Below, piece after piece: positions 26,326-39,267 of a stretch of 64,000 nucleotides of DNA. The stretch spans positions 2,960,001 to 3,024,000 of the forward strand of contig NC_132976.1 in the NCBI RefSeq assembly GCF_047496725.1, in the 5' to 3' direction. The notes under the pieces are model-generated. The model worked only from the letters and a program-made list of their open reading frames with translations, was not told the origin of the DNA and ran no database searches. Every line of letters starts with the position of its first letter. The first letter of the stretch is position 1. The position numbers and the translations under genes were made by a program. Source of the stretch: Anoplolepis gracilipes (Eukaryota > Arthropoda > Insecta > Hymenoptera > Formicidae).

Positions 26326-29300
26326 ATGGCCACCGTTAGTAATTTAATTAAGGACATGCCCAATGGACCATTAGATGCTTACAGAAAGCGAGCGACGTTT
26401 GATTGGAGATCGTTCAAGTTAACTTTAGAAGGCGAGGATCACGTGCGATTTCAGGTATTGAAATTGATAAATTTTAATATATGCGTTACATCTACAGCTA
26501 TGTAACTCATATTACAGAACTATACTCTAAATGATTAAATGTTTAGAAAAAATTATGGGAATTTATCAGAACCAATCCAGTATTTCAAAGGCCGACAGGC
26601 CCGATAAGTTTGGATGAAGCTCGAAGACGCTCCAATGCTCAACTAAAAGTACTTCGTGACAAAAATATAAATGTAATTATAATCTAATTATTATCTAATT
26701 ACAGTAACATAAAGTTGCAAGAACAAAAATTATTTTTCTTATAAATTCTTACCAATTCGAGATATTAATATAAAAATAAACTGTTGCTTTCAACATTCAG
26801 ATTCTATATTTTTGCGTAATTTTTTTAGCCACTGCAAATGCGGGAAAAATTCTTTTATACTTTCCAATATGACGGATCTGTAGCATTAAAAATATGTCTT
26901 CTGAACGGCATGGTACTAACTACTATATTAGCGTTAGGCACTAAACAACATCATCATTTTGTTGGAGAATTGAACAACGGAAATGTAAATATGAACAAAA
27001 CATAGAGACATTTATTATAAAGCACATAGAGACATTTAGTATAAAGCATAATATTCATTATATATATTAATTGTTTAGTATATTTGTTGCTTTGCTCTAA
27101 CTGAAATTTCTCATGGCTCTAATGCAAAAGGCATTCAAACGACAGCAACGTATAATACGGCGACAAAAAGTTTTATTTTTCACACACCAGATTTTGAAGC
27201 CGCAAAATGTTGGTCAGGCGGTTTAGGTGAGTTTCGACTTTAGTCAATGAAATTAACTGAATTAATAAATTAATGAAAATATTACTACGAATACTTATTC
27301 TTCACTTACTGTAAATATTATAATAGTAAATTAATATAAAATATTATACTATTAAATTAATATTACAATATTTAATCTTACAATATTAAATATTGTAATA
27401 GTAATTTAATAATATAACATTTTATATTAATTTAATTTTATATTTATTATATAAAATTTAATTGTATAATATTAATTTATAATTATTATAATATTAAAGT
27501 ATTTAAATTGCATTTTAATAATATAGTTTTATGATTTTTTTTTCTCCTGATATATATAAAATAAATATAAAATATTTATTGTATTTTATATGCATTAAAT
27601 TATTTATTTCAAAAAAATAAATAGTCAAAATATTTATCATAAATATCGTGGGCTCTTTGGGTATCAAGGCAATTCTTTTCATTACTCTTTATTTGTATTA
27701 ATTTTATCAATTTTATGAATAGGAAAATGTGCTACGCATGCTCTCATATATGCCCAGCTAATTACAGCAGACGGAGTGAAACATGGCCTGCATCTTTTTA
27801 TCGTACCAATTCGAGATCCGAAAACTCATTTACCTTTTCCTGGTGTCACCATTGGTGACATGGGCGAAAAAATAGGATTCAATGGAATAGATAATGGGTT
27901 CATAATATTCGACAAGTATTCTATACCGCATACTTCTCTGTTAAATCGTGCGGCTGATGTCAACGAGGATGGAGAGTATGTATTCGCTGTAAAAGACAGA
28001 CGAAAAAGATATGGTAGGTATTGGTGTTTGGCAAGTAATATACCAAAAGAGCTATAACATCACATATAGAGGATGTTGAAAAAAAAGAGTAAAATATTTT
28101 ATAAGAAGGAACATATACCTAGACGGATCAAAGCAAGGATTAATTTTATGAATTTTTTTTTAGCTTATAATTTCACAAAAACATTCTTAAAATATCATAC
28201 TTCAAAATTATGCTTAAAAAATCGATTTTTTTACCCATACCCTCCCTTCTTAGGAGGATTTAGAATACTTCAAAATAAATCGAAAGATCTTAATAAATAT
28301 GTGTTTACAAATGAGCCATTCTTTTACAGGATGTTTCAGACCACTCGTCCATCCCTTTTATTTTGAAAAGAGGTGATGCTAAAGCCTAATCTACAATGTG
28401 CTCTTTGCTTCTTGTTTCTTTACAAATTAATCAATTGTACAAGATTGGATTAATTTCTAAGAAACAGAAAACAAAGAGCACATTGTAGATTAGGCCTAAG
28501 AAGTTGGAAAAGACATATTTATCATGAAAGCCTATCTGAAGTTTTCGATGGTGGTACTTTCAGTTTTGGGAACTCCCGGAAATACCGGAAATGGGGGGCA
28601 TTACAAAAATTTTTAATTGCAACATGGGGCAACATGAGTATCGTTTAATAGAGCTTTTAAAAAGAAACAACTTTGATTTGAAAAAAAAAAATGTTGACAT
28701 GACTTAGCATTAGAGAGAAATAATAAAAAACTGCTTGCAATGATTGTAACGCTCGAACTTCTAAATTATCTTAAAATATCAATATTATGGTATGGTTACG
28801 AGAAAAACATAAACATGAGTCAAACTCGTGATACGGATCACGAACCAAACATAAATACGGATGATTTGTCATGTGGTTTTAACAAGACGATTGTTCGGCG
28901 CATTTCTCGTTAATTGCAAGGGGCACAATTAACCAGCTTTTACTTCTGCAGAAGTCTTGAGGGCGATTGACAACATGAGACGAAGGATGGAAAGGTGTCT
29001 CCATCAAGGTGGCAGGCATTTTAAACATTTGTAATTAATTTTTGATCATTTCCGAGCGTCACAATAATTGCAAATGTTTTTTGTTCATTTCTTGGTAACA
29101 ATAAAAAGATATCTAATTTTTTTTCAAACAAAAGTGGTTTCTTTTTAAAAGCTCTATCCAATGATACCCATGGTGCCCCATGTTGCAATTTAAAATTTTT
29201 GAGTTGCCCCCGTTTCTGTATTTTCGAGCGATTCCCAAAACTAAAAGTACTACCATCAGAAACTTCAAATAGGCTTTCATAATAAATATGTCTTCTCAAC

Positions 29301-32300
29301 TTTTTAACATCACCCATTTTCAAAATAACAGGTGGACGAGTGGCCTGAAATATTCTGTATATTTTCATTTTTTGTTTAGCTACTTTCAAGTTTATTTTCA
29401 AAAAACTTCAATTAAAATTAATTTTTATTATAATTTATGCAAAAAATAATACATAGATGTTTGCACACATTTGGACCCGTTAAGACATATATTAAGAGAT
29501 TTTATCTTTGGACAATTCTTTTTTTCAACACTTTTGTTAATTTTTTCGCGATTGATTCAATTTCCACTTTTTGTGTGTACTAGGTTCGTTAATGGCCACA
29601 CTATCATCAGGTCGTACTAGTGTTGTCTTGATAGCCTCACACTATATGAGCCTCGCAGTGACAATAGCCATACGATATTCTGCAGTCAGGAAACAGTTTG
29701 GTCCTACGGACGAGGATGATGAACTATCAATTATAGAATACCAAATGCAAGTACGTATCAGAATTTCTTCAAAGACTATAATTGAATAAGCCTACTAAAA
29801 GTGCTCTCGACAAGTTTTCAAATAACATTTAGCCTGTCAAGTCCTCACTGTAAAAAAAATTTTCCTCAAAACTTCAGCTCTTTAACTCTATTATTTCCTA
29901 AGTTATCGAGAAAAACGTCATTTTCAGTTTTTATTTTCTTTTTTCTGTAAATATTTGAGATGATCTCTTATCGATTTTTTTCTAAACATTTATCAACAAA
30001 AGATACAAAAAAAATATTTTTTTATTAATCTCGAATCAAAGCTCGATTTTTAAAAAAAGAATGAAATTAAGAAGTGGCCTTTTTAACATGTTTCTTTTAA
30101 TAGAAATATTTTTTATACAAAAACAATTTTCACAAATACAACTTTTAAATTTAAGTATAATTATAACTATTACAATAATTACTATTATAATTATTACAAG
30201 AAAATAAATAATTTTCCGTCCTATTATCAAAAAATAATAAAAAACAAAGATTTTCCATTTTTTTCATCATGTCATACCAACTCGAAAAAATTGAAAAAAT
30301 TTAAGAATATTGAGACATATAAAAAGAGTATTCTATAAAAGTTTGGTGATTGAACCTCGAAAGGAACATGTTAAAAAAGCCAGGAATAGATAATACAGAT
30401 TACATTTTCGACGAAGTATATTAGCTGTTACGCTATTAACACGCAATAAGCTGTTAGAAATTAAATTGCAACAATATAGCGAACTTGTGACATAAATATT
30501 TTAAAGCATATATCTAAAAGAATATTATAATATTATCTCTTCCTGCATTACTGACTTTCCGGTCCTATGAGCAGGCAACCGGTCGTACTGAGCTGTATGT
30601 TGACGTAACACCTTTTATAATAATTTGTAGAAGATACAAAAATTGCAATCACGATTTACATGAAACACATATATGTTTTAGCAATTGCGAATCTTCCCAC
30701 ATTTAGCAGCGACATACGCAATGAAGATATTTTCGAATGAGTTTTATAAAACGATGGTTGAATTTCTTGTGAGCCGTTTTACGAGCGGAAATTTGAACAC
30801 CGATATAGGAATAGAGATTCATGCGTTGTCTTCTGCAACAAAACCATTATGTTCGTGGATCGCTCGTGATGCCATTCAAGACTGCAGAGAGTCTTGCGGC
30901 GGTCATGGATATTTAAAAAGTAAGTACGAGATTTTGTACAAATTTATGGTACTAGAATGGATTAAAAAATTTAATTCCTGTTTTATTAGGACTTTTGTGT
31001 TAAAATTTAAGCTGACTATTTTTCAATATAATCTCAAACTCTTATCGACGTGTAGAATAGGTGTATTAATCTTCATGAAGACTATATTGAAAAGTAGTCA
31101 TTAATTTTTATTTTAACTCAATAAGTTTAATTTAAAATTATAATAAAATGGTAAATAAAAATTGTAATAAAATATAGGGAAGCTTACTTTCTGATCCACC
31201 TTAGTATTTTTGAATGATTATACATATTACTTATATATTTTAATAACATTTATCTTATTTTTAGTGTCACGTTTGGGTGACATAAGAGCTGACAACGATG
31301 CAAACTGTACGTATGAGGGTGAGAACAATATACTTATCCAACAAGCGAGTAATTGGCTGTTAAACCAGTGGACTAATGTAATTAATGGACGACCCGTGCC
31401 ATCTCCGCTTGGTTCTGCGGATTTTCTTGTTGACGCAGAACAAATACTGAATACTAAATTTAATCAATCTACAATCGAAAATACATTGAAACCTGAGAGT
31501 ATGATAAAATTAGTTTTGTGTTATAATAAAATAAATGTTGTTAAAAATTATTAATCCAATGAACATCTTATGCTTCCTGCAATTAATAATATTATTAATA
31601 TGTTCTGTGTTTTAGATTTACTCTTAACTTTTAAATGGTTGGTGTGTTATTATTTGAAAAAAACATATCAACGTGTAAAGGATCTCAAATCAAACGGAAT
31701 GTCTGATTTTGACATAAAAAACAATTCTCAAATGTTTTTAGCGCGAACTCTGTCTCTCGTATACGGAGAGGTAAATAAAAAATATAATATTACATATATT
31801 TATACATACATACATATAAGAATGTTTCAGACCACTCATTCGGCCCTTTTATTTTAAAAATGGGTGATGCTAAGAAATTGGAAAGATATATTTATCATGA
31901 AAGCTTATCTGAAGTTTTTCTGATGGTGGTACTTTTAGTTTTGGGAACCGCTCGGAAATACAGGAAACGGGGGTAACTCAAAAATTTTAAATTGCAACAT
32001 GGGGCAACATGAGTATCGTTGAATAGAGCTTTTAAAAAGAAACAACTTTTGTTTGAAAAAAAATTAGATATCTTTTATTATTACCAAATAAACAAAAAAC
32101 ATTTGCAATTATTGTGACGCTCGGAAATAATCAAAAATTAATTACAAATGTTCAAAATGCCTGCCACCTTGATGGAGACACCTTTCCATCCTTCGTCTCA
32201 TGTTGTCAATCGCCCTCAAGACTTTTGCAGAAGTAAAAGCTGGTTAATTATGCCCCTTGCAATTAATGAGAAATGCGCCGAACAATCGTCTTGTTGAAAC

Positions 32301-33354
32301 CACATGATAAATCATCCGTATATTTATGTTTGGTTCGTGATCCGTATCACGAGTTTGACTCATGTTTATGTTTTTCTCGTAATCATACCATAATATCGAT
32401 ATTTTAAGATAATTTAGAAGCTCGAGCGTTACAATTTTTGCAAGCGTTTTTTAATCATTTTTCTCTAATGCTAAGTAATATTAAATTTTTTTTTCAAAAG
32501 TTGTTTTTTTTTAAAAGCTCTATCTAACGATACCCATATTGCCCCATGTTGCAATTTAAAATTTTTGAAATGGTTTCCGGGGGGTTCTCAAAACTGAAAG
32601 TACCACCATCAGAAACTTCAGATAGGTTTTCATGATAAATGTATCTTTTCCAACTTCTTAGCATGATCTCTTTTCAAAATAAAAGAAGTGGACGGGTGGT
32701 CTGAAACATCCTATATATTCAATTGGCAAAAGAAACAACGTTTTAAACAATTTGCTATTTAAATTCGATTATTAAAACGTACATGCTTTTTTATATAAAT
32801 ATACTCTACAACTGATTTATCATACTATCGTAGAATGCAAATTGATGTAATTTTTTATTTTCATCTTTCTTTGTGCAGCATGCTCTACTGATGTACTTTA
32901 TCAGATGTTTGCAAGATCCGAAATGGAAAATAAATGAACGAGATGTACTGACCAAATTGTGTTCTCTGTTCGGAGCTGTGACATTGGAAAAGAGATTGGG
33001 AGATTTGTATGCGTGTGGTTACGCTTCTTCTACTAGTAACATAGATAATTTTTTGCGGGAAGGAATTGTAACTTTGTGTAAAGATTTGTTAGACAACACA
33101 GTTGCGCTGGTCGATGTACTGGCACCGCCAGATTTTATCCTTAATTCTCCTCTAGGAATGTCCGATGGCGAGGTATAATATATACTGTGTCATATTCAAT
33201 ATTTTACATTGAATTAATCTTGAAGATAATTTTTTTAATTAATAAACTGAAAATTTTTATATAGGTATACAAACACATAAAGGAGTGGTTTTTCAAAGAT
33301 AAAGAAACCTTTGAACGTCCATCATGGTGGAAAGAGATACGATCTAAATTATAA
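26326..33354 (+). CDS. Peroxisomal acyl-CoA oxidase, ACOX3-like (11 exons)
   Basis: First step of peroxisomal beta-oxidation: FAD-dependent oxidation of acyl-CoA to trans-2-enoyl-CoA with H2O2 release. Exons: 26326-26454, 26547-26672, 26829-26984, 27079-27226, 27723-28013, 29584-29750, 30682-30919, 31265-31498, 31616-31770, 32879-33172, 33265-33354; every join is in frame, giving 675 aa, the usual family length. The N-terminus PLDAYRKRATFDW resembles ACOX3. CFALTEISHGSN (about 141-152) is the FAD/substrate loop; RESCGGHGYLK and TYEGENNIL carry the FAD-contact and catalytic-glutamate regions. The last residues are SKL, a type 1 peroxisomal targeting signal. Introns 5 and 9 hold related transposons. 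The gene ends tail-to-tail with B3GLCT. ACOX1 is less likely; the family is certain. Confidence 0.93.
28325..29363. mobile_element. Tc3/mariner-like foldback element, copy 1
   Basis: The ends share ACAGGATGTTTCAGACCACT (left) with its near complement at the right. Inverted arms of about 350 bp surround a centre that reads, on the plus strand near 28960-29032, NNMRRRMERCLHQGG then HFKHL and a stop. That resembles the C-terminus of insect Tc3/mariner-type transposases. Intron 5 of the acyl-CoA oxidase. It contains a later insert at 28383-28496. Confidence 0.75.
28383..28496. mobile_element. Harbinger-type miniature element, TAA duplication
   Basis: A 114-bp near-palindrome with ends GCCTAATCTACAATGTGCTC and complement, flanked by TAA (28380-28382 and 28497-28499). 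The second copy of the host element reads GATGCTAAGAAATTGG at 31867 with one TAA, giving the empty site. A 3-bp TAA duplication is characteristic of PIF/Harbinger elements. Confidence 0.75.
31815..32716. mobile_element. Tc3/mariner-like foldback element, copy 2
   Basis: Same family as 28325-29363 but in opposite orientation; the transposase-tail segment is read on the minus strand (near 32148-32222). Intron 9 of the acyl-CoA oxidase. It lacks the Harbinger-type insert. Confidence 0.75.
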
Positions 33355-34385
33355 AATCTATAAAAAATATAGTCTTTAATAATACAAAATGTCTTAAAAT
33401 TCTTCGATTTTCTATATATAAAATATCTTTTTATGGCTAATATGTTTGAATAGTTAAAAAAGTATTTTTTGATAACGTCATAAACGTAATTTTAACAATT
33501 AATAATTATCTAATTAGAATGATACAAAGCTATTTTAAAATGCATAAGAATTCGAAATGTATGATTCGTCGATGACATGTCCTTCTGTTTGCGCATATAT
33601 TAATATTTATCAGTATTCTGAAATTCATAAATCAAAATAAGTAATATTAAAATTTTTGAAATATTGAATAAAAAGTACTTTTGCGATTTTTAATTTTAAG
33701 TAATAATTTTAAAGATATAAAGATTGAAAACCAAGACTATAGATTACGTTTTATCTGTTTATATGCGTGCCTTAATTTAGTAATATACACACAGATCGTT
33801 TTATTTTAATATATTAAATATATATATTTAATAATTATCTTAATCTTTTATGTTGAATATCTGAAAATCAAGAGGTTGATCGAAAGATGAATATTTTACG
33901 AAATATACAGTTTAAATAAAATTTTGTCACATTAAAATGGAAAATATCTCGTAACTAATCAATTTTTCACCATCAAATTCTTATAACTTTTTACACAAAA
34001 TATTGTGAAAAATCGATTTACATAAAAAAAATCAGAATGGTTCCATTCAAAATAACTAGAGTGACGTTGGCATTAACACTCAAAATCAAACTAATATCTA
34101 TCTTTTTTCTCACTTTGACCAAGTAACTTTTGTACAAAACATTTTTTTTTAATCTCTTAATTTCCAGATATTCGATTATATTAATTTTATTATATTACAT
34201 TAAAATACACTTTATGTATATTAATCTCTTTGTCTTATATTTCTTTTCTCAAACTTTCTCAATGAAAGCGACTGTAAAAAACGATTTTTCTTTTTAAGTA
34301 TTTGAACGTACTAAAAAGTAAAAAATAAAAAATAAAAAAATAAAGAAACGATTTATTGAATATTTTTATACAAACACGTTTTACA
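33355..34385. other. Tail-to-tail spacer, 3' UTRs
   Basis: AT-rich DNA between the stop codons of the acyl-CoA oxidase (plus) and B3GLCT (minus). It must hold both 3' UTRs; AATAAA-like strings are frequent and uninformative in this composition. Nothing else seen. Confidence 0.6.
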
Positions 34386-37300
34386 TTACAATTCTGTATG
34401 TTTTTTCGGCGAGATTTTTGGTAAAATACTATCTGTCTCTGCAAACCATTCATCATATACAGCTTCAGGATCAACCATCCAGAATTTGTGGAACGATATA
34501 GGTTCCTGGGATGCCAGATAAGCGGTAGCGTAATCTGAGGCTCGTGCCTAAATCGGCAAAAAAAAATATATGTATTACTTTTCTAAATTGTATATTATTT
34601 GGATATTTTATTATGTTATCTATAAATTTAATGGAAACTTTGTTGTCTTATATATTTGTATTACTTAATGGTCAATATAAAATTAAAAAAATTATATTGT
34701 AAATATACCTGATGAAACATTGAAGAATGTACAAGTTCCACTCCAAGTCGGGATAAACAGAACCCAAAGAGATACATATCATCGGGAGTAGTGGCAGTTG
34801 GACAATCACATACACCCGGCTTTATTATTTTGCGAACTAAAGGAGCTGATAACACAACCCCCGCACCGCCAGTTAAGTACTGATATCCGTGATGACTGTC
34901 CCACATACGAAAGCCATAACGTTCGCCGATAGCAATTGAGTGCTTGGGATTGTAGCATGTGAGCAAGCGTAGTAAACGCGCTACACTGTAATACATTGAA
35001 ATGCAAATTATTAATCGTAATTATTTATGCGAATGCGCAATGGATCGAAAAATATTCCAAAAAACCTCTAATTCTAATTTTATATAGTTTACTTTTAAAT
35101 TAAAAATCGAAAAATTTTCAGGCAAAGTTCTGAAAATTTTTCGATTTTCAACATATTCCAGATAGCATACAATATTTATAACAAATATTCATAATATTTA
35201 TTATAATTAATTTTTTTTAATATTGTATAAATATTTTATACATATTTTTACATTTAAAAAAAAATATTAAAATATAGATTAAATATTTTATATAATATTT
35301 ATTGTAAATAAAAAAAATAAATATTTGTAATATTTTTTATAAATATTTCTCAAATATTTACTGAGATATTTGTAATAAATCTTTATGACCTGTTCCATAT
35401 AAAACTATAAAAATATTTAAATATTTATGAAATATGAAATAATGTGTGTGTTCTAAAAAAAAAAAAAAACTATTATTAAAAAAATTATAATTTTTCATCT
35501 AACTAACATCTTATGAAAATTTAAAATATAAAATATAAAATATAAAAATAATAAAAATTTAAAATATAAAAAAATAAGTATTATAAATATTTCTGAGATA
35601 GTCTTTAACTTTAACAATTCTGTTATTTTTATTATTACTGTTATTATTGTTTGTATTCACCTAAATATAGTATCATCATCTCCAATAATAAGCCAATCAT
35701 ATTTGTATTTTTCAATCATGCTGTTCGCTGCCTGCAAAATGCTATAAGTTTTGGCGCAATGTCCTTCAGTAGTGTTTGGTACAATGTATGCTTCCTGTAA
35801 ATTTTTGTCTACACTAGAACAATTTAGCAGCTTGTGAAAAGTATAAATATATCAAAACACGCAATTTCATCAAACAAGCATACCGGCTGTATCACTGAAA
35901 TATCCGATGTTTATTGCGTACTTGGCCCATGTATTTTTAATTATTGGAATTCTATTCACGTGGTATTTAGCGCAAGTTTTAACAGCAAAATACACATTCT
36001 TTGAAGATACAGATGAACTCTGTAAACATAGTAATAATAAATATTTATAACTAATATATATAAAACTATTTAATAATATAAATATTTATAGCTTACATAT
36101 TTCAACACAATGGAGTTTATTACTCTTAACTAATTTATTAAAATTATTAATTCTTAATATTGTTAATTAGAAAATCATGTTGTTTGACGTACACAAGGAT
36201 GAAAGAATCGGGGATACGTGGCACAATCAGAACTAGATACGATGCACAATTTAGGCACATGTGTCAATTTTACATTTGTGCTCTTTAAGAGAAACTTTGC
36301 AAATTCATACGATGCATCAATAGAAAAATCCGTCTTTGGTTTCTTGCCCTCAGAAATTTGTTGAGATAAACTAAAAAATATTAAATTCTTAACTTTTAAT
36401 AAATATAAAATATATCAAAAAATGTATTATAAAACAAATTTTTACCATACAATTGAAAAGTTATATGCTAGAATCAATTTTGTAAAATATAATAGAGAAA
36501 ATATATTTAGATAAATAGCTCTTCTCATATAATTTTAAATTTATTAAATCTTTTTTAAGTCATTTTCATTTATTCAGTCTCATGTGTCTGTATAAAAAAT
36601 TATTTATATTACTATTTCAATGATTATTTAACAGAAAAATTGAGAGAATATACCCTTTTAGTAACTTAAAAGTCACGCCAAATCCAGTTGCAAAATGTGG
36701 ATATTTAAATTTCCTAGTCTCTGCAAAGTGATGAATAATAGTAGGATCATGGTCATAAAGTGCATGTCCAATCCACACGTCCTATATAAATAAATTATAT
36801 AGAATAAAGGGTATCTTTTTTAAAAGAAAGTATACCAAAAATACAACTTACCTGAGACGAATTAAATTTTCCAAGAATAATTAACAACTTTGCTAATTGA
36901 ATCACTGTATTTTCCAAACAAAAAAAGAACCATTTTGCATTTGGAAATTTATCCGACAAATAAATCAATAGTGGAGTTATCGTCCAGGAACCTTTCATCT
37001 TAAGTTCATGAGTCAATACAACTTTTGGCGGTTCCTAAAATATAAAAGGAACATGACAAGTTAGGTATAATATCATAAATACAAAAACACGAAAAAACGA
37101 TTTTAAAATTATGTAATACATACTTTTTCAAGAGCACTAGCTTGCTCGTAGATGCTTTTTCGCAAATGATCAGCATGAGCTGCATGATAGCCTTCCTTTT
37201 GGCTCAATATCACCACCACTACATCATTGGGTTCTAAAAATATTTTTGCTAAGATTTTTTTCTCATATAATACACAATTAATTCTAATAAAAAATAATAA

Positions 37301-37595
37301 ATATTCAGGAAATAAGATATACGAAATACATAACAGCTCTAAAATAGATATTGCTTTTCTTTTTATAGACACAGGAAGCTTGTTTTCTCGAGCAATTTGC
37401 AACACTTGATTCAATAATTAACTTGCGATTTTATGAACATTAAGCTGCAAAGCACCTACTTGATTAAAATTATTATCACAAATTTCGAAGAAAATGGTAA
37501 AGAAATATATTTTACGAGTATGTACCTATTACATCCGCATTTGTCCTCACGATGAATAAAACGTAAAGAAGAAAAGTAAAATTTACCAAACCCAT
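34386..37595 (-). CDS. B3glct: Beta-1,3-glucosyltransferase B3GLCT (9 exons)
   Basis: ER-lumen GT31 enzyme that adds glucose to O-fucose on thrombospondin type 1 repeats. Exons in coding order: 37526-37595, 37124-37233, 36852-37034, 36654-36781, 36193-36370, 35884-36019, 35661-35808, 34709-34985, 34386-34547; all joins are in frame, 463 aa (human protein about 498). Residues 1-21 are a signal peptide (MGLVNFTFLLYVLFIV). The N-terminal half has VVVVILSQKEGYHAAHA and WIGHALYDHDPTIIHHFA. The catalytic half has the metal-binding DDD at 312-314 (IIGDDDTIF), AIGERYGF, YLTGGAGVVLS and CPTATTPDDMYLFG, then ISFHKFW. The C-terminus is HTEL, a KDEL-type retrieval signal (human REEL). Head-to-head with the copper transporter. 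Identification is firm. Confidence 0.94.
35155..35450. mobile_element. Miniature element, CCAGATAGCATACAATATTTA end
   Basis: The left end TTCCAGATAGCATACAATAT and AT-rich interior place it with the 12833-13257 family. The right end is degraded. It lies in an intron of B3GLCT. Confidence 0.55.
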
Positions 37596-38339
37596 TTAGA
37601 ATGTGTTTGAACTCAGACGAAATAATAAAAAAAAATTGTACACGTTCGTAAACTGCTTTATATCATAAGGTTTAAAAGTATATATGTAATTAACAATGAA
37701 AAACTTCTCTTTCGAACAGTCGCCTGTTCAATCACTATATGCATATGCAGCCAATCATCCGGTAGTCATCCAATCACTGTCCAATCAGCTGTTTTGCGTA
37801 TTGTAAACAAAAAAAAGGATCGAATCTATTGAGTGTGAGAATTCAGGTTACTGCAAGAATAAATTTTGCGAGGAAAACCGATTGCATTTTTTTTTTATTA
37901 TTTATCACGTACCTAGTTGTCAATTCACTCAACACGAAGAATATACATAAATAATCAGAGAGCATATCAATTAATTGAAAGTGGAAATATATATTAATGT
38001 TCTGGTGGTTGAACTCACAAAAAAGAGATTGACGCTTATTATTATGTAATCTAAAATTGGAAAAAAAATATTGTACACGTAATTCGCGAATCTTGGTATC
38101 TACGATGCTATCACGACTTGTTATTAAGCTAAAAAAGTTTCAGATAAGGCTAGATGGCCGATAGAATGTCATCTAGACATTTGTATACGCGCGGCTTATC
38201 AATTGTCATGAGTGTCCGTCATGAATCGTGGGCGTGCAAAAGAAAACTGGAGTGATTAAAGTCAGATATTTTTTTATTTATTATCTTATTTCGTACGCAG
38301 TTGACGCTTTTATAAAAACACTTATATACATGGTTGCAG
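37596..38339. promoter_or_regulatory. Divergent promoter interval with three CCAATCA boxes
   Basis: The 744 bp between the B3GLCT start codon (minus) and the copper transporter start (plus). CCAATCA occurs at 37751-37757, 37770-37776 and 37781-37787, a cluster of NF-Y-type boxes in an otherwise AT-rich interval. TTGCAG immediately before the transporter ATG is a good splice acceptor, so a 5' non-coding (or short coding) exon of the transporter probably lies here too. Confidence 0.6.
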
Positions 38340-39267
38340 ATGCATATGTGGTATTGGTTCGGTGTGGATCTGGGCAGCTTCCTGTTTCCAGGATACAACA
38401 TCACCACAGTATGGAGCCTCCTGGCAACCTGCCTGGGTCTGGCTGCACTCGCAGTACTGTACGAAGCCATGAAGATGTTTCAAATCCATCTACAAGAGAT
38501 TGGGAGAAAATCTGTATCTAGGACAGCCTCAGCTTCCTCAGAAAGTTCCTCTCTTTTATCCAAAGTAACACCAAAGAATTTTAGAACTTACACAAGATGG
38601 TAAATATATTATTCTTTAATTATTATTTAATTAGAATTGTTTAAAAATATATACATAAGTAAAATTAATTACTTTTACTCCTTATATATTAGTAAAATAT
38701 AATAGCAGTAATATTTTTAATATTTACAAAATTAATCAGCATTATTATTATTATACAGATTATTTTTAAATAATACATTTGTTCTCTGCAAAAATTAAGT
38801 TATATAGTAATATTTCTTTATCTTGAGTTAACATTAAATATATATCTTCAGTGCAATTTGCTCTAAATGGACACTGCAAGTATTACACTGGTTTCTTCAC
38901 ACAACACTTGGTTACATATTGATGATGGCAGTTATGACATACAATGCTTATTTTACAATTGCTCTTGTAATTGGAGGATGCTTTGGATACTTGATATTCG
39001 GTCCTACGATCGTGCAATTAAACATGCAACGGTTTTATCGCAAGCAAGCACTTGTGACATGTGATAAGAATTGTGCAGGTAAAATGTTATTTTATATTAA
39101 ATTTATGATTTATAAAAGAGCGAGTATATTTTAATCTTATTGTAGTATTATAATCTTTTCCAGATGTTTATACGAATCAACAGAGACGCGAATCAGCAGT
39201 TTCTATTGTTGCAGAACAATTAGTCACTGAGGCAAATATCGAAGTTCACGTATCAAGAGACATGTGA
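38340..39267 (+). CDS. CTR1-type high-affinity copper transporter (3 exons)
   Basis: Trimeric SLC31 copper(I) importer of the plasma or vesicle membrane. Exons: 38340-38599, 38852-39078, 39164-39267, giving 196 aa from the first in-frame ATG. TM1 is about TTVWSLLATCLGLAALAVLY; TM2 carries the MxxxM selectivity motif (LMMAVMTYNAYF); TM3 has the packing glycines (VIGGCFGYLIFG). The methionine/histidine-rich N-terminus of the family is nearly absent (MHMWYW). The start lies right after a splice acceptor (TTGCAG), so upstream coding sequence may be missing. The TGA stop overlaps a canonical donor (ATGTGAGT), so a longer C-terminal isoform is possible. Family certain; exact ends uncertain. Confidence 0.88.

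Noticed and set aside
29021..29401. 126-codon minus-strand frame in an acyl-CoA oxidase intron
   Set aside because: It is the inverted arm of the Tc3/mariner-like foldback element, repeated at 31815-32716.
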